Shown: positions 1-8,696, counted from the first letter of the stretch. The stretch: 64,000 bases of DNA from Halopenitus salinus (GCF_042662125.1 NZ_JBHSXL010000009.1:682001-746000); one strand, 5' to 3'. Notes: generated by a model from the letters alone, not told the origin. Made by a program: numbers and translations.

Positions 1-1
1 A

Positions 2-1471
2 ACAGGCGAGGCGGGCGAGGAGCCGCCGGCGGGGGTCCGCTTCGAGGACGGCCGATTCGCAGCTTTCGACGAGTGGCACGAGAACGGCGCGAACGTCGAC
101 GACTACGACGAGAACGTGCGGCTTCCCGCGGACGGCCTGTTGACGGGGGCCGCGACCTTCGAGGGACGCGACGTCCACTTCATGGCCAACGACTTCACCG
201 TCAAGGCCGGATCGATGGCGGCCCGCGGCGTCGAGAAGTTCCTTCGGATGCAGCGGCGGGCGATGAAGACGCGAAAGCCGATCCTCTATCTGATGGACTC
301 CTCGGGCGGCCGGATCGACGAACAGACCGGATTCTTCGCGAACCGCGAGGGGATCGGCAGGTACTACTACAACCACTCGATGCTCTCGGGGGTCGTCCCG
401 CAGATCTGCGTCCTCTACGGGCCGTGTATCGCCGGGGCGGCCTACACGCCGGTCTTCGCCGACTTCACCGTCATGGTCGAGGGGATCTCCGCGATGGCGA
501 TCGCCTCCCCGCGGATGGTCAAGATGGTCACCGGCGAGGAGATCGACATGGCCGACCTCGGCGGGCCGGCCGTCCACGCCGAACACACCGGGTCAGCGGA
601 CCTGATCGCGGAGGACGAGGAACACGCGCGCGAACTCGTCGCCGACCTCATCGGGTATCTCCCGGACCGAACCGGCGAGGATCCGCCCCACGCCCCGACG
701 CGCTCGCCGACCCACTCGCCGGCGGGCATCGACGAGGTGGTCCCCGCGGAGCCGAACCGCGCCTACGACGTTCGGGACCTCCTCGTCCGGATCGCCGACG
801 CGGAGTCGATCCTCGAGCTCAAGTCCGAATACGCCCCCGAGATGCTCACGGCGTTCTGTCGGATCGACGGGCGGCCGATCGGCGTCGTCGCGAACCAGCC
901 GGACGTGCGGTCGGGAGCGATCTTTCCGGACTCGGCCCAGAAGGCCGCGGAGTTCGTCTGGACGTGTGACGCCTACGGGATCCCCCTCCTGTACCTGTGT
1001 GACACGCCGGGGTTCATGGCCGGATCGCAGGTCGAACGCGAGGGGATCCTCGAGGCCGGAAAGAAGCTCATCTACGCCACCTCCACCGCGACGGTTCCCA
1101 CCCAGACCGTCGTCGTCCGCAAGGCCTACGGCGCCGGGATCTACGCGATGGGCGGTCCCGCCTACGAACCCGAGAGCGTGCTCGGGCTCCCCTCGGGAGA
1201 GATCGCGATCATGGGCCCCGAGGCGGCAGTGAACGCCGTCCACGCACGCAAGCTCGCCGAGATCGACGACCCCGAGGAGCGCGAAGCCCGCGAGCGGGAG
1301 CTGCGCGAGCAGTACCGCGAGGACATTGACGTCCACCGCATGGCCAGCGAGGTGGTGATCGACGAGCTCGTCGAGCCCTCCCGGCTGCGCGAGGAGCTCG
1401 CGGCGCGGTTCGACTTCTACGCCGACGTCGAGGAGGACCTGCCCGACCGGAAACACGGCACGGTGTTTTGA
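2..1471 (+). CDS. Acyl-CoA carboxylase, carboxyltransferase (beta) subunit, 5' end outside window
   Basis: Biotin-dependent carboxyltransferase that would move a carboxyl group from biotinylated carrier protein to an acyl-CoA (propionyl-, acetyl- or methylcrotonyl-CoA class). The frame is open from base 2 and gives 489 residues; family members are about 510-590 aa, so only a short N-terminal piece is missing. Both crotonase-fold halves are visible: the N half has SSGGRID and GPCIAGAAY, the C half has DTPGFMAGSQVE and AYGAGIYAMGG, which are the oxyanion and CoA-site segments. A Pro/His/Ser-rich linker (GEDPPHAPTRSPTHSP) joins the halves. The sequence looks closer to the methylcrotonyl/geranyl type than to the usual haloarchaeal PccB, but substrate cannot be assigned. 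The biotin carboxylase partner is not in the window. Confidence 0.9.
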   Translation, partial: TGEAGEEPPAGVRFEDGRFAAFDEWHENGANVDDYDENVRLPADGLLTGAATFEGRDVHFMANDFTVKAGSMAARGVEKFLRMQRRAMKTRKPILYLMDSSGGRIDEQTGFFANREGIGRYYYNHSMLSGVVPQICVLYGPCIAGAAYTPVFADFTVMVEGISAMAIASPRMVKMVTGEEIDMADLGGPAVHAEHTGSADLIAEDEEHARELVADLIGYLPDRTGEDPPHAPTRSPTHSPAGIDEVVPAEPNRAYDVRDLLVRIADAESILELKSEYAPEMLTAFCRIDGRPIGVVANQPDVRSGAIFPDSAQKAAEFVWTCDAYGIPLLYLCDTPGFMAGSQVEREGILEAGKKLIYATSTATVPTQTVVVRKAYGAGIYAMGGPAYEPESVLGLPSGEIAIMGPEAAVNAVHARKLAEIDDPEEREARERELREQYREDIDVHRMASEVVIDELVEPSRLREELAARFDFYADVEEDLPDRKHGTVF

Positions 1472-1531
1472 TCGGCGTTCGAACGGTCCCGATCGGCGTT
1501 CGTACGAGCCCGATCGGGGGTTCGCGCTCTC
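1470..1531. repeat. Short tandem repeat, period about 21 bp, at a gene 3' end
   Basis: Three adjacent units start with GATCGG: 1470-1490, 1491-1511 and 1512-1531. A fourth, more decayed GATCCGG unit begins at 1532. Units 1 and 2 share GATCGGCGTTCG. The first unit overlaps the stop codon (TGA 1469-1471) of the carboxylase gene, and the array fills most of the gap before the MOSC gene. Confidence 0.7.
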
Positions 1532-1583
1532 GATCCGGAATTCGCGCCAACATCTATGCAACCCCGTCCCCAACGGTCGGCCG

Positions 1584-2498
1584 ATGGCAACGCTCGAGCG
1601 GCTTCGCGTGTATCCGATCAAGGGACTCTCGGGGATCGACGTCGAATCGGCACGGATCCTCGAGGGCGGAACGCTGGCGCACGACCGGGAGTTCGCGCTC
1701 TTCGATGCGGACGGCGAGGTGATAAACGGCAAACGGACCGACCGCGTCCACGATCTGTCGGTCGAGTTCGATCCGGGGACCGCGGTCGTGACCGTCGAGG
1801 ACACGGCCACCGGGGAAGACACGGCGACCGGGGGCGGTTCGAAACGGTTCGATCTGGACGACGAGACCGATCGAGATCGGGCCGAGCGATGGTTCGGCTC
1901 CGTCTTCGACCTCGAGGTGGCCCTCGAGCGCGACCGCTCGCTGGGATACGTCGACCGACGGGAGATGGGCCCCTCCGTGGTCTCGACGGCCACCCTTGAG
2001 ACGCTCGCGTCGTGGTTCGAGGACATGACCGTCGAGAGCGCGAGACGACGGCTCCGAGCCAACGTCGAGATATCCGGCGTCCCCGCGTTCTTCGAGGACC
2101 GGTTCGTCGGCGAGGACGCGCCCGCGCTCTCCGTCGGCGACGTTCGGATCGAGGGAGTCACGCCGTGTGGACGCTGTGTGGTCCCCCAGCGCGACCCCGA
2201 CTCCGGCGAGGAGACGCCCGACTTCCGCGAGCGTTTCCTCGAGAAACGCCGGGAGACCTTCCCCTCGTGGGCGGACCCGGACGCGTTCGATCACTACTAC
2301 ACGCTGATGATCATCGGCGCGATCCCGGAGTCCGACCGCGGCGGGAAGCTTTCGGTCGGCGATCCGGTCGCGGTCGTCGACGAATCCGGAACCGAGGTCG
2401 GGGTTGACGGGGCCGAGGACGGAGACGGGAGCGAGGACGGGGACGGGAGCGAGGACGGTGACGAGGACGAGGACCGATCCGCGCGGACCCATCGGTAG
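1584..2498 (+). CDS. MOSC domain protein (molybdenum cofactor-binding, mARC-like)
   Basis: A 304-aa protein with an N-terminal beta-barrel module (starts LERLRVYPIKGLSG) followed by a MOSC domain. The MOSC signature is GVTPCGRCVVPQRDPDSGEE near residue 190-210, with the conserved Cys pair that in mARC and Moco sulfurase C-domains holds the molybdenum cofactor or a sulfur group. It is probably a cytosolic sulfur-carrier or N-reductase-like Mo protein; the electron donor is not evident. The C-terminal 35 residues are low complexity, built from an 18-nt repeat that encodes EDGDGS, and are probably a dispensable acidic tail. The start is the first ATG in frame, with no nearby alternative. The window also has an FdhF-like enzyme and MoaC, so Mo cofactor use is supported. 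Confidence 0.85.
   Translation: MATLERLRVYPIKGLSGIDVESARILEGGTLAHDREFALFDADGEVINGKRTDRVHDLSVEFDPGTAVVTVEDTATGEDTATGGGSKRFDLDDETDRDRAERWFGSVFDLEVALERDRSLGYVDRREMGPSVVSTATLETLASWFEDMTVESARRRLRANVEISGVPAFFEDRFVGEDAPALSVGDVRIEGVTPCGRCVVPQRDPDSGEETPDFRERFLEKRRETFPSWADPDAFDHYYTLMIIGAIPESDRGGKLSVGDPVAVVDESGTEVGVDGAEDGDGSEDGDGSEDGDEDEDRSARTHR
2415..2468 (+). repeat. 18-bp in-frame tandem repeat in the MOSC gene
   Basis: Three 18-bp units (2415-2432, 2433-2450, 2451-2468) encode EDGDGS, EDGDGS and EDGDED in the acidic C-terminal tail. The period is a multiple of three, so unit gain or loss would keep the frame. Confidence 0.8.
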
Positions 2499-2501
2499 CT
2501 C

Positions 2502-2506
2502 TTTTT
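2502..2506 (+). terminator. T5 tract after the MOSC gene
   Basis: A run of five T lies 3 nt after the MOSC stop codon, the usual form of an archaeal transcription terminator. It is short, so this is tentative; the SDR gene begins 25 nt further on. Confidence 0.35.
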
Positions 2507-2531
2507 GACGCGACGGAGTAGGATTCGCGGT

Positions 2532-3338
2532 ATGACTGGCCATGGAACATTCGACTACGCCGGCGAGTCGGCGATCGTCACCGGCTCCACGAAGGGTATC
2601 GGACGGGGCATCGCGAAGGGACTCGCCGAGGCGGACGCGAACGTCGTCGTCAACTCCCGGACCGAATCCGACGTTCGCGAGACGGCCGAGGAGCTCTCCG
2701 AGTGCGGGGCGGGCGAAGTTATCGGCGTCGCGGCGGACATGGGCGTCCCCGAGGAGATAGAGGGCCTCGTCGACGAGGCGATCGAGGCGTTCGGGGAGAT
2801 CGACCTCCTCGTGAACAACGCCGCGGTCTGGCCGCGGGAGGGAACCCTCGTCGAGTCGTCGATCGACCAGTGGGACATGGCGATGGACGTCAACGTGCGG
2901 GCGCAGTACTACGCCTCGAAGCTCGTCGCCGAGCACATGATCGACCACGACGTGGCGGGGAACATCATCAACCACACGAGCCAGGCCGGCGACAGGCGGA
3001 CGGACGCCTTCGGCCTCTACGGCATCTCGAAGACCGCGATCAAGGGGCTGACCTGGCGAATGGCCCAGGAGCTCGCCGAGGAGGGCATCCGGATGAACGC
3101 CATCTCGACGGACGTCACGGAGACCTACCAGACGCGCCACGAGGCGGAGATGGAGGCGGCCGAGGACCCCGATCGGACCGCCGAGGAGATCCTGCAAGCG
3201 CGCGGCGAGGCGCGGCCGATCGGTCGGCTCGGACAGCCCGAGGACCTCGCGGACGCCGTGTTGTTCCTCGCGAGCGACAGGGCCTCCTACGTCGTCGGCG
3301 ACATCCTCCGCGTGAGCGGCGGCGGCAACCTGGAGTGA
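2532..3338 (+). CDS. SDR-family NAD(P)-dependent dehydrogenase
   Basis: A 268-aa classical short-chain dehydrogenase. The cofactor motif is TGSTKGIG (residues 17-24), the structural motif is NNAA (about 95-98, a variant of NNAG), a Ser lies near 150, and the catalytic pair is Y163/K167 in YGISK. The C-terminal SGGG segment is typical of 3-oxoacyl-ACP reductase-like and sugar dehydrogenase SDRs. I chose ATG 2532 over an in-frame TTG at 2505 because family N termini begin about ten residues before the cofactor strand. The next gene starts 4 nt after the stop, so it is probably co-transcribed with a COG3618-type lactonase or amidohydrolase. That pairing fits oxidation of an aldose to a lactone followed by hydrolysis; the substrate is unknown. 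Confidence 0.88.
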   Translation: MTGHGTFDYAGESAIVTGSTKGIGRGIAKGLAEADANVVVNSRTESDVRETAEELSECGAGEVIGVAADMGVPEEIEGLVDEAIEAFGEIDLLVNNAAVWPREGTLVESSIDQWDMAMDVNVRAQYYASKLVAEHMIDHDVAGNIINHTSQAGDRRTDAFGLYGISKTAIKGLTWRMAQELAEEGIRMNAISTDVTETYQTRHEAEMEAAEDPDRTAEEILQARGEARPIGRLGQPEDLADAVLFLASDRASYVVGDILRVSGGGNLE

Positions 3339-3342
3339 TTCC

Positions 3343-4224
3343 ATGCGATTCGTCGATACACACACCCACACGTGGGGACCCGACACCGACGAGCTGCCGT
3401 GGCCGGCCGAGCTGCTCCCGCCGGGGTGGGAGGGACCGTACACGGTCCACCAGCTGATCGCGGACATGGACGCGGCGAGCGTCGACGAGAGCGTGATGGT
3501 CACGACCCCGCTTTACGGGCGCGGGATCCGCGCGAACGAGTACACGATGCGGTCGATCGAGGCGTACCCCGACCGCCTGTGGGGCGTCGGGCTCATGGAC
3601 TTCTTCCGGGACGATCCCGAGCAGGTGCGCGCGGATCTGCGGCGCGTCGTGGGACACGACCGGATGCTCGGCGTTCGGATGCACGCCTGTTTGACCTACG
3701 AGGAGCACTCCTCCGAGCTCGATCGGACCGCCGACTGGATCCTCGATCCGGAACTCGAACCGGCGTGGTCCGAGGCGGCACGCCAGGACGCCGCCGTCTT
3801 CATCTTCCCGAAGGCGGAGCAGCTCTCGATGATCGGGACGCTCGCCGATCGCCATCCCGACGTCACGATCGTCGTCGACCACATGGCGTATCCGGACGAG
3901 CGGACGGATCCAAGCGAGGAACCCTGGACCGACTTCGAGACGCTCGCCGAACATCCGAACGTGGCGGTGAAGGTCAGCTCGCTCCCCCGTTCGAGCGAGA
4001 CGGGCTGGCCCTACGAGGACCTGTGGGAGTACCTGCGGCGGCTCCTCGAGTGGTTCGGTCCCGAGCGGCTGATGCTCGGATCGGATTACCCCTGGATGGA
4101 CGGCTGGGCGAGCTACGAGGAGTGTCTAAACTGGATCGAGGAGGTGACGTTCCTGTCGTCGCGTGACCTCTCGTACCTCTCCCGGCGGAGCTTCGAGCGC
4201 GTTCACGGCGTCGACGTCGGTTGA
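3343..4224 (+). CDS. Metal-dependent TIM-barrel hydrolase (amidohydrolase 2 / COG3618-like, possible sugar lactonase)
   Basis: A 293-aa protein opening with the metal-binding HxH motif (residues 6-8, FVDTHTHTW). Conserved barrel segments include MHACLTYEE, VVDHMAYPD with another metal His, and LMLGSDYPWMDGW with the terminal catalytic Asp. This is the amidohydrolase-2 superfamily, which holds fuconolactonases, rhamnonolactonases, 4-sulfomuconolactone hydrolases and decarboxylases. It lies 4 nt downstream of the SDR gene, and the sugar-type ABC importer is next to it on the other strand, so a lactonase role in a dehydrogenase-lactonase-dehydratase route is a reasonable inference. A decarboxylase or an aromatic-ring hydrolase cannot be excluded. 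It converges with the ABC ATPase gene with only 7 nt between stop codons. Confidence 0.75.
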   Translation: MRFVDTHTHTWGPDTDELPWPAELLPPGWEGPYTVHQLIADMDAASVDESVMVTTPLYGRGIRANEYTMRSIEAYPDRLWGVGLMDFFRDDPEQVRADLRRVVGHDRMLGVRMHACLTYEEHSSELDRTADWILDPELEPAWSEAARQDAAVFIFPKAEQLSMIGTLADRHPDVTIVVDHMAYPDERTDPSEEPWTDFETLAEHPNVAVKVSSLPRSSETGWPYEDLWEYLRRLLEWFGPERLMLGSDYPWMDGWASYEECLNWIEEVTFLSSRDLSYLSRRSFERVHGVDVG

Positions 4225-4231
4225 GACGGTC

Positions 4232-5062
4232 TCAGGCGCTCACGGCGTCGCCGGACTCGTCCTCCTCGGATCGTCCGTCCTCCTCGACCCGCTCGTCCTC
4301 CGGGAGTCCGGCGATCATCCGGCTCACGATCTCCTCCCTGTCGACGTCGCTGTCCTCGATGACGCCCGCGTCCTGGCCGTGATAGAGGACCTGGATCCGG
4401 TCCGCGGCGCGACGGACGTAATCGAGGTTGTGCGAGATGAGGATGATGGAGATGCCCTGGTCCTGCATCCGACCGATGAGGTCGAGCACCCGGTCCGCGC
4501 CCTCGACCGAGAGCGCGCTCGTGGGCTCGTCCATGATGACGATCTTCGGTTCCGAAAGCAGCGTTCTTGAGATGGCCACGAGCTGGCGTTCCCCGCCCGA
4601 GAGGTTCGAGACCTTGGCGTCGACGTCGACGTCGATCTCGAGGTCCTCGAGCAGCTCGCGAGCGCGCTCGCGCATCGAGCCCTTGTCGAGGATCCCCAGG
4701 ATCGAGTCCGGCCCGGTGACCTGCTCGCGCCCGAGGAAGATGTTCTGGGCGACGGTGAGGTTTCCGGCCACCGCGAGGTCCTGGAACGTCGTTTCGATCC
4801 CGCGGCGTTTGGCGTCCCGGGGCGATTCGATGGTCACGACCTCCCCGTCGATCCGAATCGTCCCGGAGTCGGGGCGGAGCGCGCCCGCGAGACACTTGAT
4901 GAGCGTCGACTTCCCGGCGCCGTTGTCGCCCGCGAGCGCGAGCACCTCGTTCCGTCGAAGCCGAAGCGTGACGTCCTCGAGCGCGACGACCTCGCCGAAC
5001 CGTTTCGATATGCCCTCCATCTCGACGATGTGGTCGGTCGGCCGACCGTCTCCCGATTCCAT
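4232..5062 (-). CDS. ABC transporter ATP-binding protein, carbohydrate (RbsA/FrcA-like, single ATPase domain)
   Basis: A 276-aa cytoplasmic ATPase energising sugar import. Walker A is GDNGAGKST (residues 45-53), the Q-loop is in TTFQDLAV (about 91-98), the signature is LSGGERQ (154-160), Walker B is IVIMDEPTSA (174-183) and the switch His is in LISHNLD. Bacterial RbsA proteins carry two fused ATPase domains of about 500 aa in total; this one has a single domain like FrcA, so it would act as a homodimer. The C-terminal 25 residues are strongly acidic. It is transcribed divergently from the permease across a 186-bp gap with promoters for both sides. Confidence 0.9.
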   Translation of the reverse strand: MESGDGRPTDHIVEMEGISKRFGEVVALEDVTLRLRRNEVLALAGDNGAGKSTLIKCLAGALRPDSGTIRIDGEVVTIESPRDAKRRGIETTFQDLAVAGNLTVAQNIFLGREQVTGPDSILGILDKGSMRERARELLEDLEIDVDVDAKVSNLSGGERQLVAISRTLLSEPKIVIMDEPTSALSVEGADRVLDLIGRMQDQGISIILISHNLDYVRRAADRIQVLYHGQDAGVIEDSDVDREEIVSRMIAGLPEDERVEEDGRSEEDESGDAVSA

Positions 5063-5082
5063 GGTGGTAGGTCATGACGTGT

Positions 5083-5092
5083 CGATAAAAGG
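5083..5092 (-). promoter_or_regulatory. TATA-like element for the ABC ATPase gene
   Basis: CCTTTTATCG on the minus strand is centred about 26 nt upstream of the ATG at 5062, the spacing expected for a leaderless haloarchaeal transcript. Confidence 0.6.
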
Positions 5093-5217
5093 GTTCTGTC
5101 ACGCGCCCGAACTCGCCGTTCGTCCCGGGCCGCACCCCTGGCCTCTCGGACCGCGGCCCCGTCCGTCCCGGACCGCCTCCCGAGGATCCAACCCATCCGG
5201 AAACCGTCTTCCAAAGG

Positions 5218-5227
5218 TATAATATAT
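5218..5227 (+). promoter_or_regulatory. TATA box for the ABC permease gene
   Basis: TATAATATAT is centred about 27 nt upstream of the permease ATG at 5249. This is one of the clearest promoters in the window and supports a leaderless mRNA starting at or next to that ATG. Confidence 0.75.
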
Positions 5228-5248
5228 CGCCGTGGAAAGCGATGTCAC

Positions 5249-6229
5249 ATGTCCCATTCGGCGGTCGATATACGGAGGATAACCGGCCGGCTTCCATTGG
5301 ATCGGATCAGTCGGTACGGTCCGATCATCGGTCTCGTCGGACTCTACGTCGCGTTCTCGGTTTTGAACGACCGATTCCTCACCGTGGGAAACCAGATGAA
5401 CGTCCTGCGGCAGGTCTCGATCATCGGGATCATGGCGATCGGCGTCACCTTCCCCATCCTCTGTGCGGAGATCGACTTGAGTATCGCCCAGGTGATGGAG
5501 GTCGCGGGCTTGACGATCGCGACGCTCGCCGTGGGCGCCCGGCTCTTCGAGGACTTCCTGCTTCCGGTTCCGGTGGCGATCCTGATCGGGCTGCTGTTCG
5601 GCGCGCTCTTCGGTACGATCTCCGGATACGTCACCGCCCGGTTCGGCGTGCCGTCGTTCATGACGACGCTGGCGATGCTGTTCCTCGCCGACGGGCTCGG
5701 ACTGATCGTCTCGGGGAACCGGCCGATCACCGGGCTTCCGGAGTCGCTCACCGCCATCGGCGGAGCGCGAATCCTCGGGCTTCCGAGCCTCGTCGTCGTG
5801 TTCCTCGCGCTACTGGTCGTCTCGCAGTTCATTCTCTCGTACACCAAGTTCGGACTCTACATCTACGCGATCGGCGGCGATCGCCAGTCGGCAGAGCGGA
5901 TGGGGATAAACGTGATGGCGGTTCGGATGGGGACGCTCATCATCTCGGGCCTGTTCGCGGGCATCGCGGGGCTCGTGATGCTCGGTCGCCTCGGGAGCGC
6001 GGTTCCGACGATGGGCGCCAACATGCTGCTTCCGCCGATCGCCGCGGTCATCCTCGGCGGCGCCGACCTCTTCGGCGGATCGGGCAACATGATGGGGACG
6101 CTCGTCGGCGTCCTCATCCTCGGGGTGCTCCAGAACGGACTCAACCTCATGGGCGTGGGCCCGTCCGGCCAACTCGTCGCACAGGGGATCGTCTTGATGC
6201 TGGCGGTCCTCGCGAACGTCCGCAACTAG
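5249..6229 (+). CDS. ABC transporter permease, carbohydrate (RbsC/FrcC-like)
   Basis: A 326-aa integral membrane protein with about eight to ten hydrophobic segments spread over its length. The conserved RbsC-type stretch ITFPILCAEIDLSIAQV-like region is present near residue 70 (VTFPILCAEIDLS), as is a GGDRQSAERMGI loop, which in this family contacts the ATPase. The TATA box 27 nt upstream fixes the ATG at 5249. It pairs with the divergent single-domain ATPase and with the binding protein 200 nt downstream to make a complete importer of the ribose/fructose/galactofuranose class. Confidence 0.9.
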   Translation: MSHSAVDIRRITGRLPLDRISRYGPIIGLVGLYVAFSVLNDRFLTVGNQMNVLRQVSIIGIMAIGVTFPILCAEIDLSIAQVMEVAGLTIATLAVGARLFEDFLLPVPVAILIGLLFGALFGTISGYVTARFGVPSFMTTLAMLFLADGLGLIVSGNRPITGLPESLTAIGGARILGLPSLVVVFLALLVVSQFILSYTKFGLYIYAIGGDRQSAERMGINVMAVRMGTLIISGLFAGIAGLVMLGRLGSAVPTMGANMLLPPIAAVILGGADLFGGSGNMMGTLVGVLILGVLQNGLNLMGVGPSGQLVAQGIVLMLAVLANVRN

Positions 6230-6396
6230 ACGGTCGACACCGTTTATCGGTACGATCCCGTTCACCCGGACTACCTCACTCCCCGATCCGACCCGGAGAC
6301 ATCGACTGGTTCCGGCAAATCAACGGTTAGTTTCCGTGGAGCAGGGACGAACGCACGCGATCGCGATTCCGACGATCGGTCGTCCTCGTGCGACAC

Positions 6397-6406
6397 CTCT
6401 TTTACC
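6397..6406 (+). promoter_or_regulatory. TATA-like element for the binding protein gene
   Basis: CTCTTTTACC is centred about 28 nt before the ATG at 6430, so the binding protein has its own leaderless promoter besides any read-through from the permease. The rest of the 200-nt gap (6230-6429) shows no gene. Confidence 0.6.
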
Positions 6407-6429
6407 CGAGCGGCGAAAATAGGTAACGC

Positions 6430-7488
6430 ATGTCACGTAACATCGACAGGCGGACGTTCATTCGCTCGGGAGCCATCGCGGGTACCGCGATGCTCGCCGG
6501 CTGTAGCGGAAACGGTGGAAACGGTGGAAACGGCGGTAATGGCGGAAACGGCGGAAACGGTAACGGCGGCGGCAACGGTGACGGTAACGGCGGCGGAAAC
6601 GGCGACGGTGACTCGCCCCCGACGGTCGCGTTGGCGGTCCCGTCCCTCGAGTTCACGTTCTTCGCGCGCATGGAGAACGCGTTCAACCAGGCCATCGAGG
6701 ACGGCATGATCTCCTCCGAGTCGTCGTTTTATGACGCCGGAAACTCCCAGAGCACGCAGGTCTCCCACATCGAGACCGCGGTCTCGAACGAGGTCGACCT
6801 GCTCCTGCTTTCCGCCATCACGGCCGAGGGCGTCATCAGCGCCGTCGAGGACGCCAACGACGCCGGCATCCCCATCGTCGCGATCGACCGGAACATCTCC
6901 GAGGGCGAGACCGTCTCCTACGTCGCCTCGGACAACGTCCAACTCGGCCAGCGCTCCACGGAGCTGTGTGTCGAGTTCATGGAGGACCAGGGCGACGCCG
7001 ACACCTACAACGTCATCCAGCTCGAGGGCACGCCGGGCGCGAGCGTGACCAACGACCGCGGCGAGGGGTTCCAAAGCGCCGTCGACGCGAACGACTCGCT
7101 GAACAGCCTGGCGAGCCAGACCGGCGAGTTCTCCACCCAGGAGGCGTTGAGCGTGATGGAGGACTTCATCACGGAGTACGGCGACGAGATCGACGGCGTG
7201 TTCTGTCAGAACGACCTGATGGCACTCGGCGCCCAGCAGGCGCTTCAAAACTCCGATATGTCCGTGCCGATCACGGGCATCGACGGGACCGAGGCGTGGG
7301 TCGAGGAGTTCTCGGACAACGAGTACTACGGCACCATCGCACAGCTTCCCGAGGAGATGGTCACCACGGCGATCCAGACCGGTACCGACTATCTCGCCGG
7401 CGAGGACGTCGAGGACTCCATCACGGTCGAGGGGCTCGAGGTCACCCAGGAGAACGCCTCGGACTACCTGAGCGAGTACTTCGGGTAG
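6430..7488 (+). CDS. Tat-exported lipoprotein, sugar ABC transporter substrate-binding protein (PBP1 class)
   Basis: A 352-aa extracytoplasmic binding protein. The N terminus has a twin-arginine motif (RRTFIRSG, R7-R8), a hydrophobic stretch and a lipobox LAGC with the lipidated Cys at residue 25. Residues 26-58 form a Gly/Asn/Asp-rich low-complexity tether built from GGN repeats. The folded part follows the periplasmic binding protein type 1 pattern (about 65-345: LLLSAITAEGV, IPIVAIDRNI, GVFCQNDLMALGA, PITGIDGTEAW). It captures the substrate outside the cell and delivers it to the permease and ATPase encoded just upstream. The ligand is probably a pentose, hexose or inositol-like sugar, by family and neighbours only. 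Confidence 0.9.
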   Translation: MSRNIDRRTFIRSGAIAGTAMLAGCSGNGGNGGNGGNGGNGGNGNGGGNGDGNGGGNGDGDSPPTVALAVPSLEFTFFARMENAFNQAIEDGMISSESSFYDAGNSQSTQVSHIETAVSNEVDLLLLSAITAEGVISAVEDANDAGIPIVAIDRNISEGETVSYVASDNVQLGQRSTELCVEFMEDQGDADTYNVIQLEGTPGASVTNDRGEGFQSAVDANDSLNSLASQTGEFSTQEALSVMEDFITEYGDEIDGVFCQNDLMALGAQQALQNSDMSVPITGIDGTEAWVEEFSDNEYYGTIAQLPEEMVTTAIQTGTDYLAGEDVEDSITVEGLEVTQENASDYLSEYFG

Positions 7489-7503
7489 CGTTCCCTCCCG
7501 TTT

Positions 7504-8595
7504 TCACTCGATATCGATCGTCGCTCCCGACTCGGCGGACGCGTAGACCGACTTGATCGTCTCGATGTCGACGAGACCGTGTTCGCCGTCGGCGTACGGC
7601 TCCGTGTCGGTCAACAGACAGTGTGCGAAGTACTCGAACTCCTCCTGCATCTGGTCGACCTGCTCGAACTCGATCGTCAGCTCCGAACCGCCGTGTGAGA
7701 CGTGGAGCTTCCGTTCGTCCCACGGGTAGAACGCGGGCTCGACGCGAACCTCGCCCTCGGTTCCGGTCACCCGGATGTGACTCGACATGTGGGCGTTCTG
7801 GCTTGCGGTACAGTGTGCGACGACGTGGCCGGGGAACTCGAGCTGGAAGGCGGCGTGTTCGTCCGGGACGTCCTCGAACTCCGGCTGTACGGAGGCAACC
7901 GATCCGGAGACCGACACCGGGTCCGAATCGAGCAGATAGCGCGCGGTGTTGAGCGAGTAGATCCCGATGTCCATCGCCGCACAGCCGCCCGAGAGGTCCC
8001 AGTCCAGCCGCCACTGGTCGGGATCCGGAACCAACTCGAGGATCGGCTCGGTCATGTTGCCGTGGACGAAGACGGGATCGCCGACGTACCCCTCCTCGAT
8101 CAGGTCTCGCGCACGGCGGACCGCGGGCTCCGTGTGCATCCGGTAGGCGATCATCAAGGTGACGTCGTGGTCCGCACATCGTTCGACCATCCGTTCGGCC
8201 CGCTCGATGCTCGCCTCCATCGGCTTCTCACAGAGCACGTCCTTGCCGAGCGAGGCGGCCGTCTCCACGAACGGGAGGTGTTTCGCGTTCGGGGTCACCA
8301 CGTACACCGCGTCGTAGGCGTCGGCGGCGACGCCCTCGTGGAACTGCTCGTAGGTGATCGCGTGCTCGACCGTCTCCGAGTCGTCGGCGACCGATGCGGC
8401 CTTCTCCGTGTCGCCGCTCACGAGCACGGTCGTCTCACACAGCTCCGCGGCCGCGACCGCCGGCATCGCCTGCTCGCGGGTCCACCATCCCACGCCGATC
8501 ATGGCGATTCGGACGGGGTCGTCCGTCTCGGTCACGGTCTGCCAGTCGCGTCGATCGAACTCCTCCGTCAGCGCGTCAAGCTCCATGTTCGCCAT
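7504..8595 (-). CDS. Gfo/Idh/MocA-family NAD(P)-dependent oxidoreductase
   Basis: A 363-aa protein from the ATG at 8595; an alternative ATG at 8586 and an in-frame TTG at 8613 exist. The Rossmann motif GVGWW lies in RIAMIGVGWWTREQAM, the conserved CEKPME segment carries the catalytic Lys of the EKP motif, and the C-terminal half is the GFO_IDH_MocA beta-sheet domain. Members oxidise sugars, inositols or xylose-type substrates, or act as aldose dehydrogenases. It converges on the binding-protein gene with 15 nt between stops. Its location at the edge of the importer locus suggests it acts on the imported compound or a derivative. Confidence 0.85.
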   Translation of the reverse strand: MANMELDALTEEFDRRDWQTVTETDDPVRIAMIGVGWWTREQAMPAVAAAELCETTVLVSGDTEKAASVADDSETVEHAITYEQFHEGVAADAYDAVYVVTPNAKHLPFVETAASLGKDVLCEKPMEASIERAERMVERCADHDVTLMIAYRMHTEPAVRRARDLIEEGYVGDPVFVHGNMTEPILELVPDPDQWRLDWDLSGGCAAMDIGIYSLNTARYLLDSDPVSVSGSVASVQPEFEDVPDEHAAFQLEFPGHVVAHCTASQNAHMSSHIRVTGTEGEVRVEPAFYPWDERKLHVSHGGSELTIEFEQVDQMQEEFEYFAHCLLTDTEPYADGEHGLVDIETIKSVYASAESGATIDIE

Positions 8596-8696
8596 TCGTC
8601 GGGCGATCGGCAAAGAGCTACCGGGAATCGACGACGGACGCGCTCGCCCGGCATTCTGCGAGTCCCGGGTGGACGGCGTGAGAGTCCGACCGTCGC

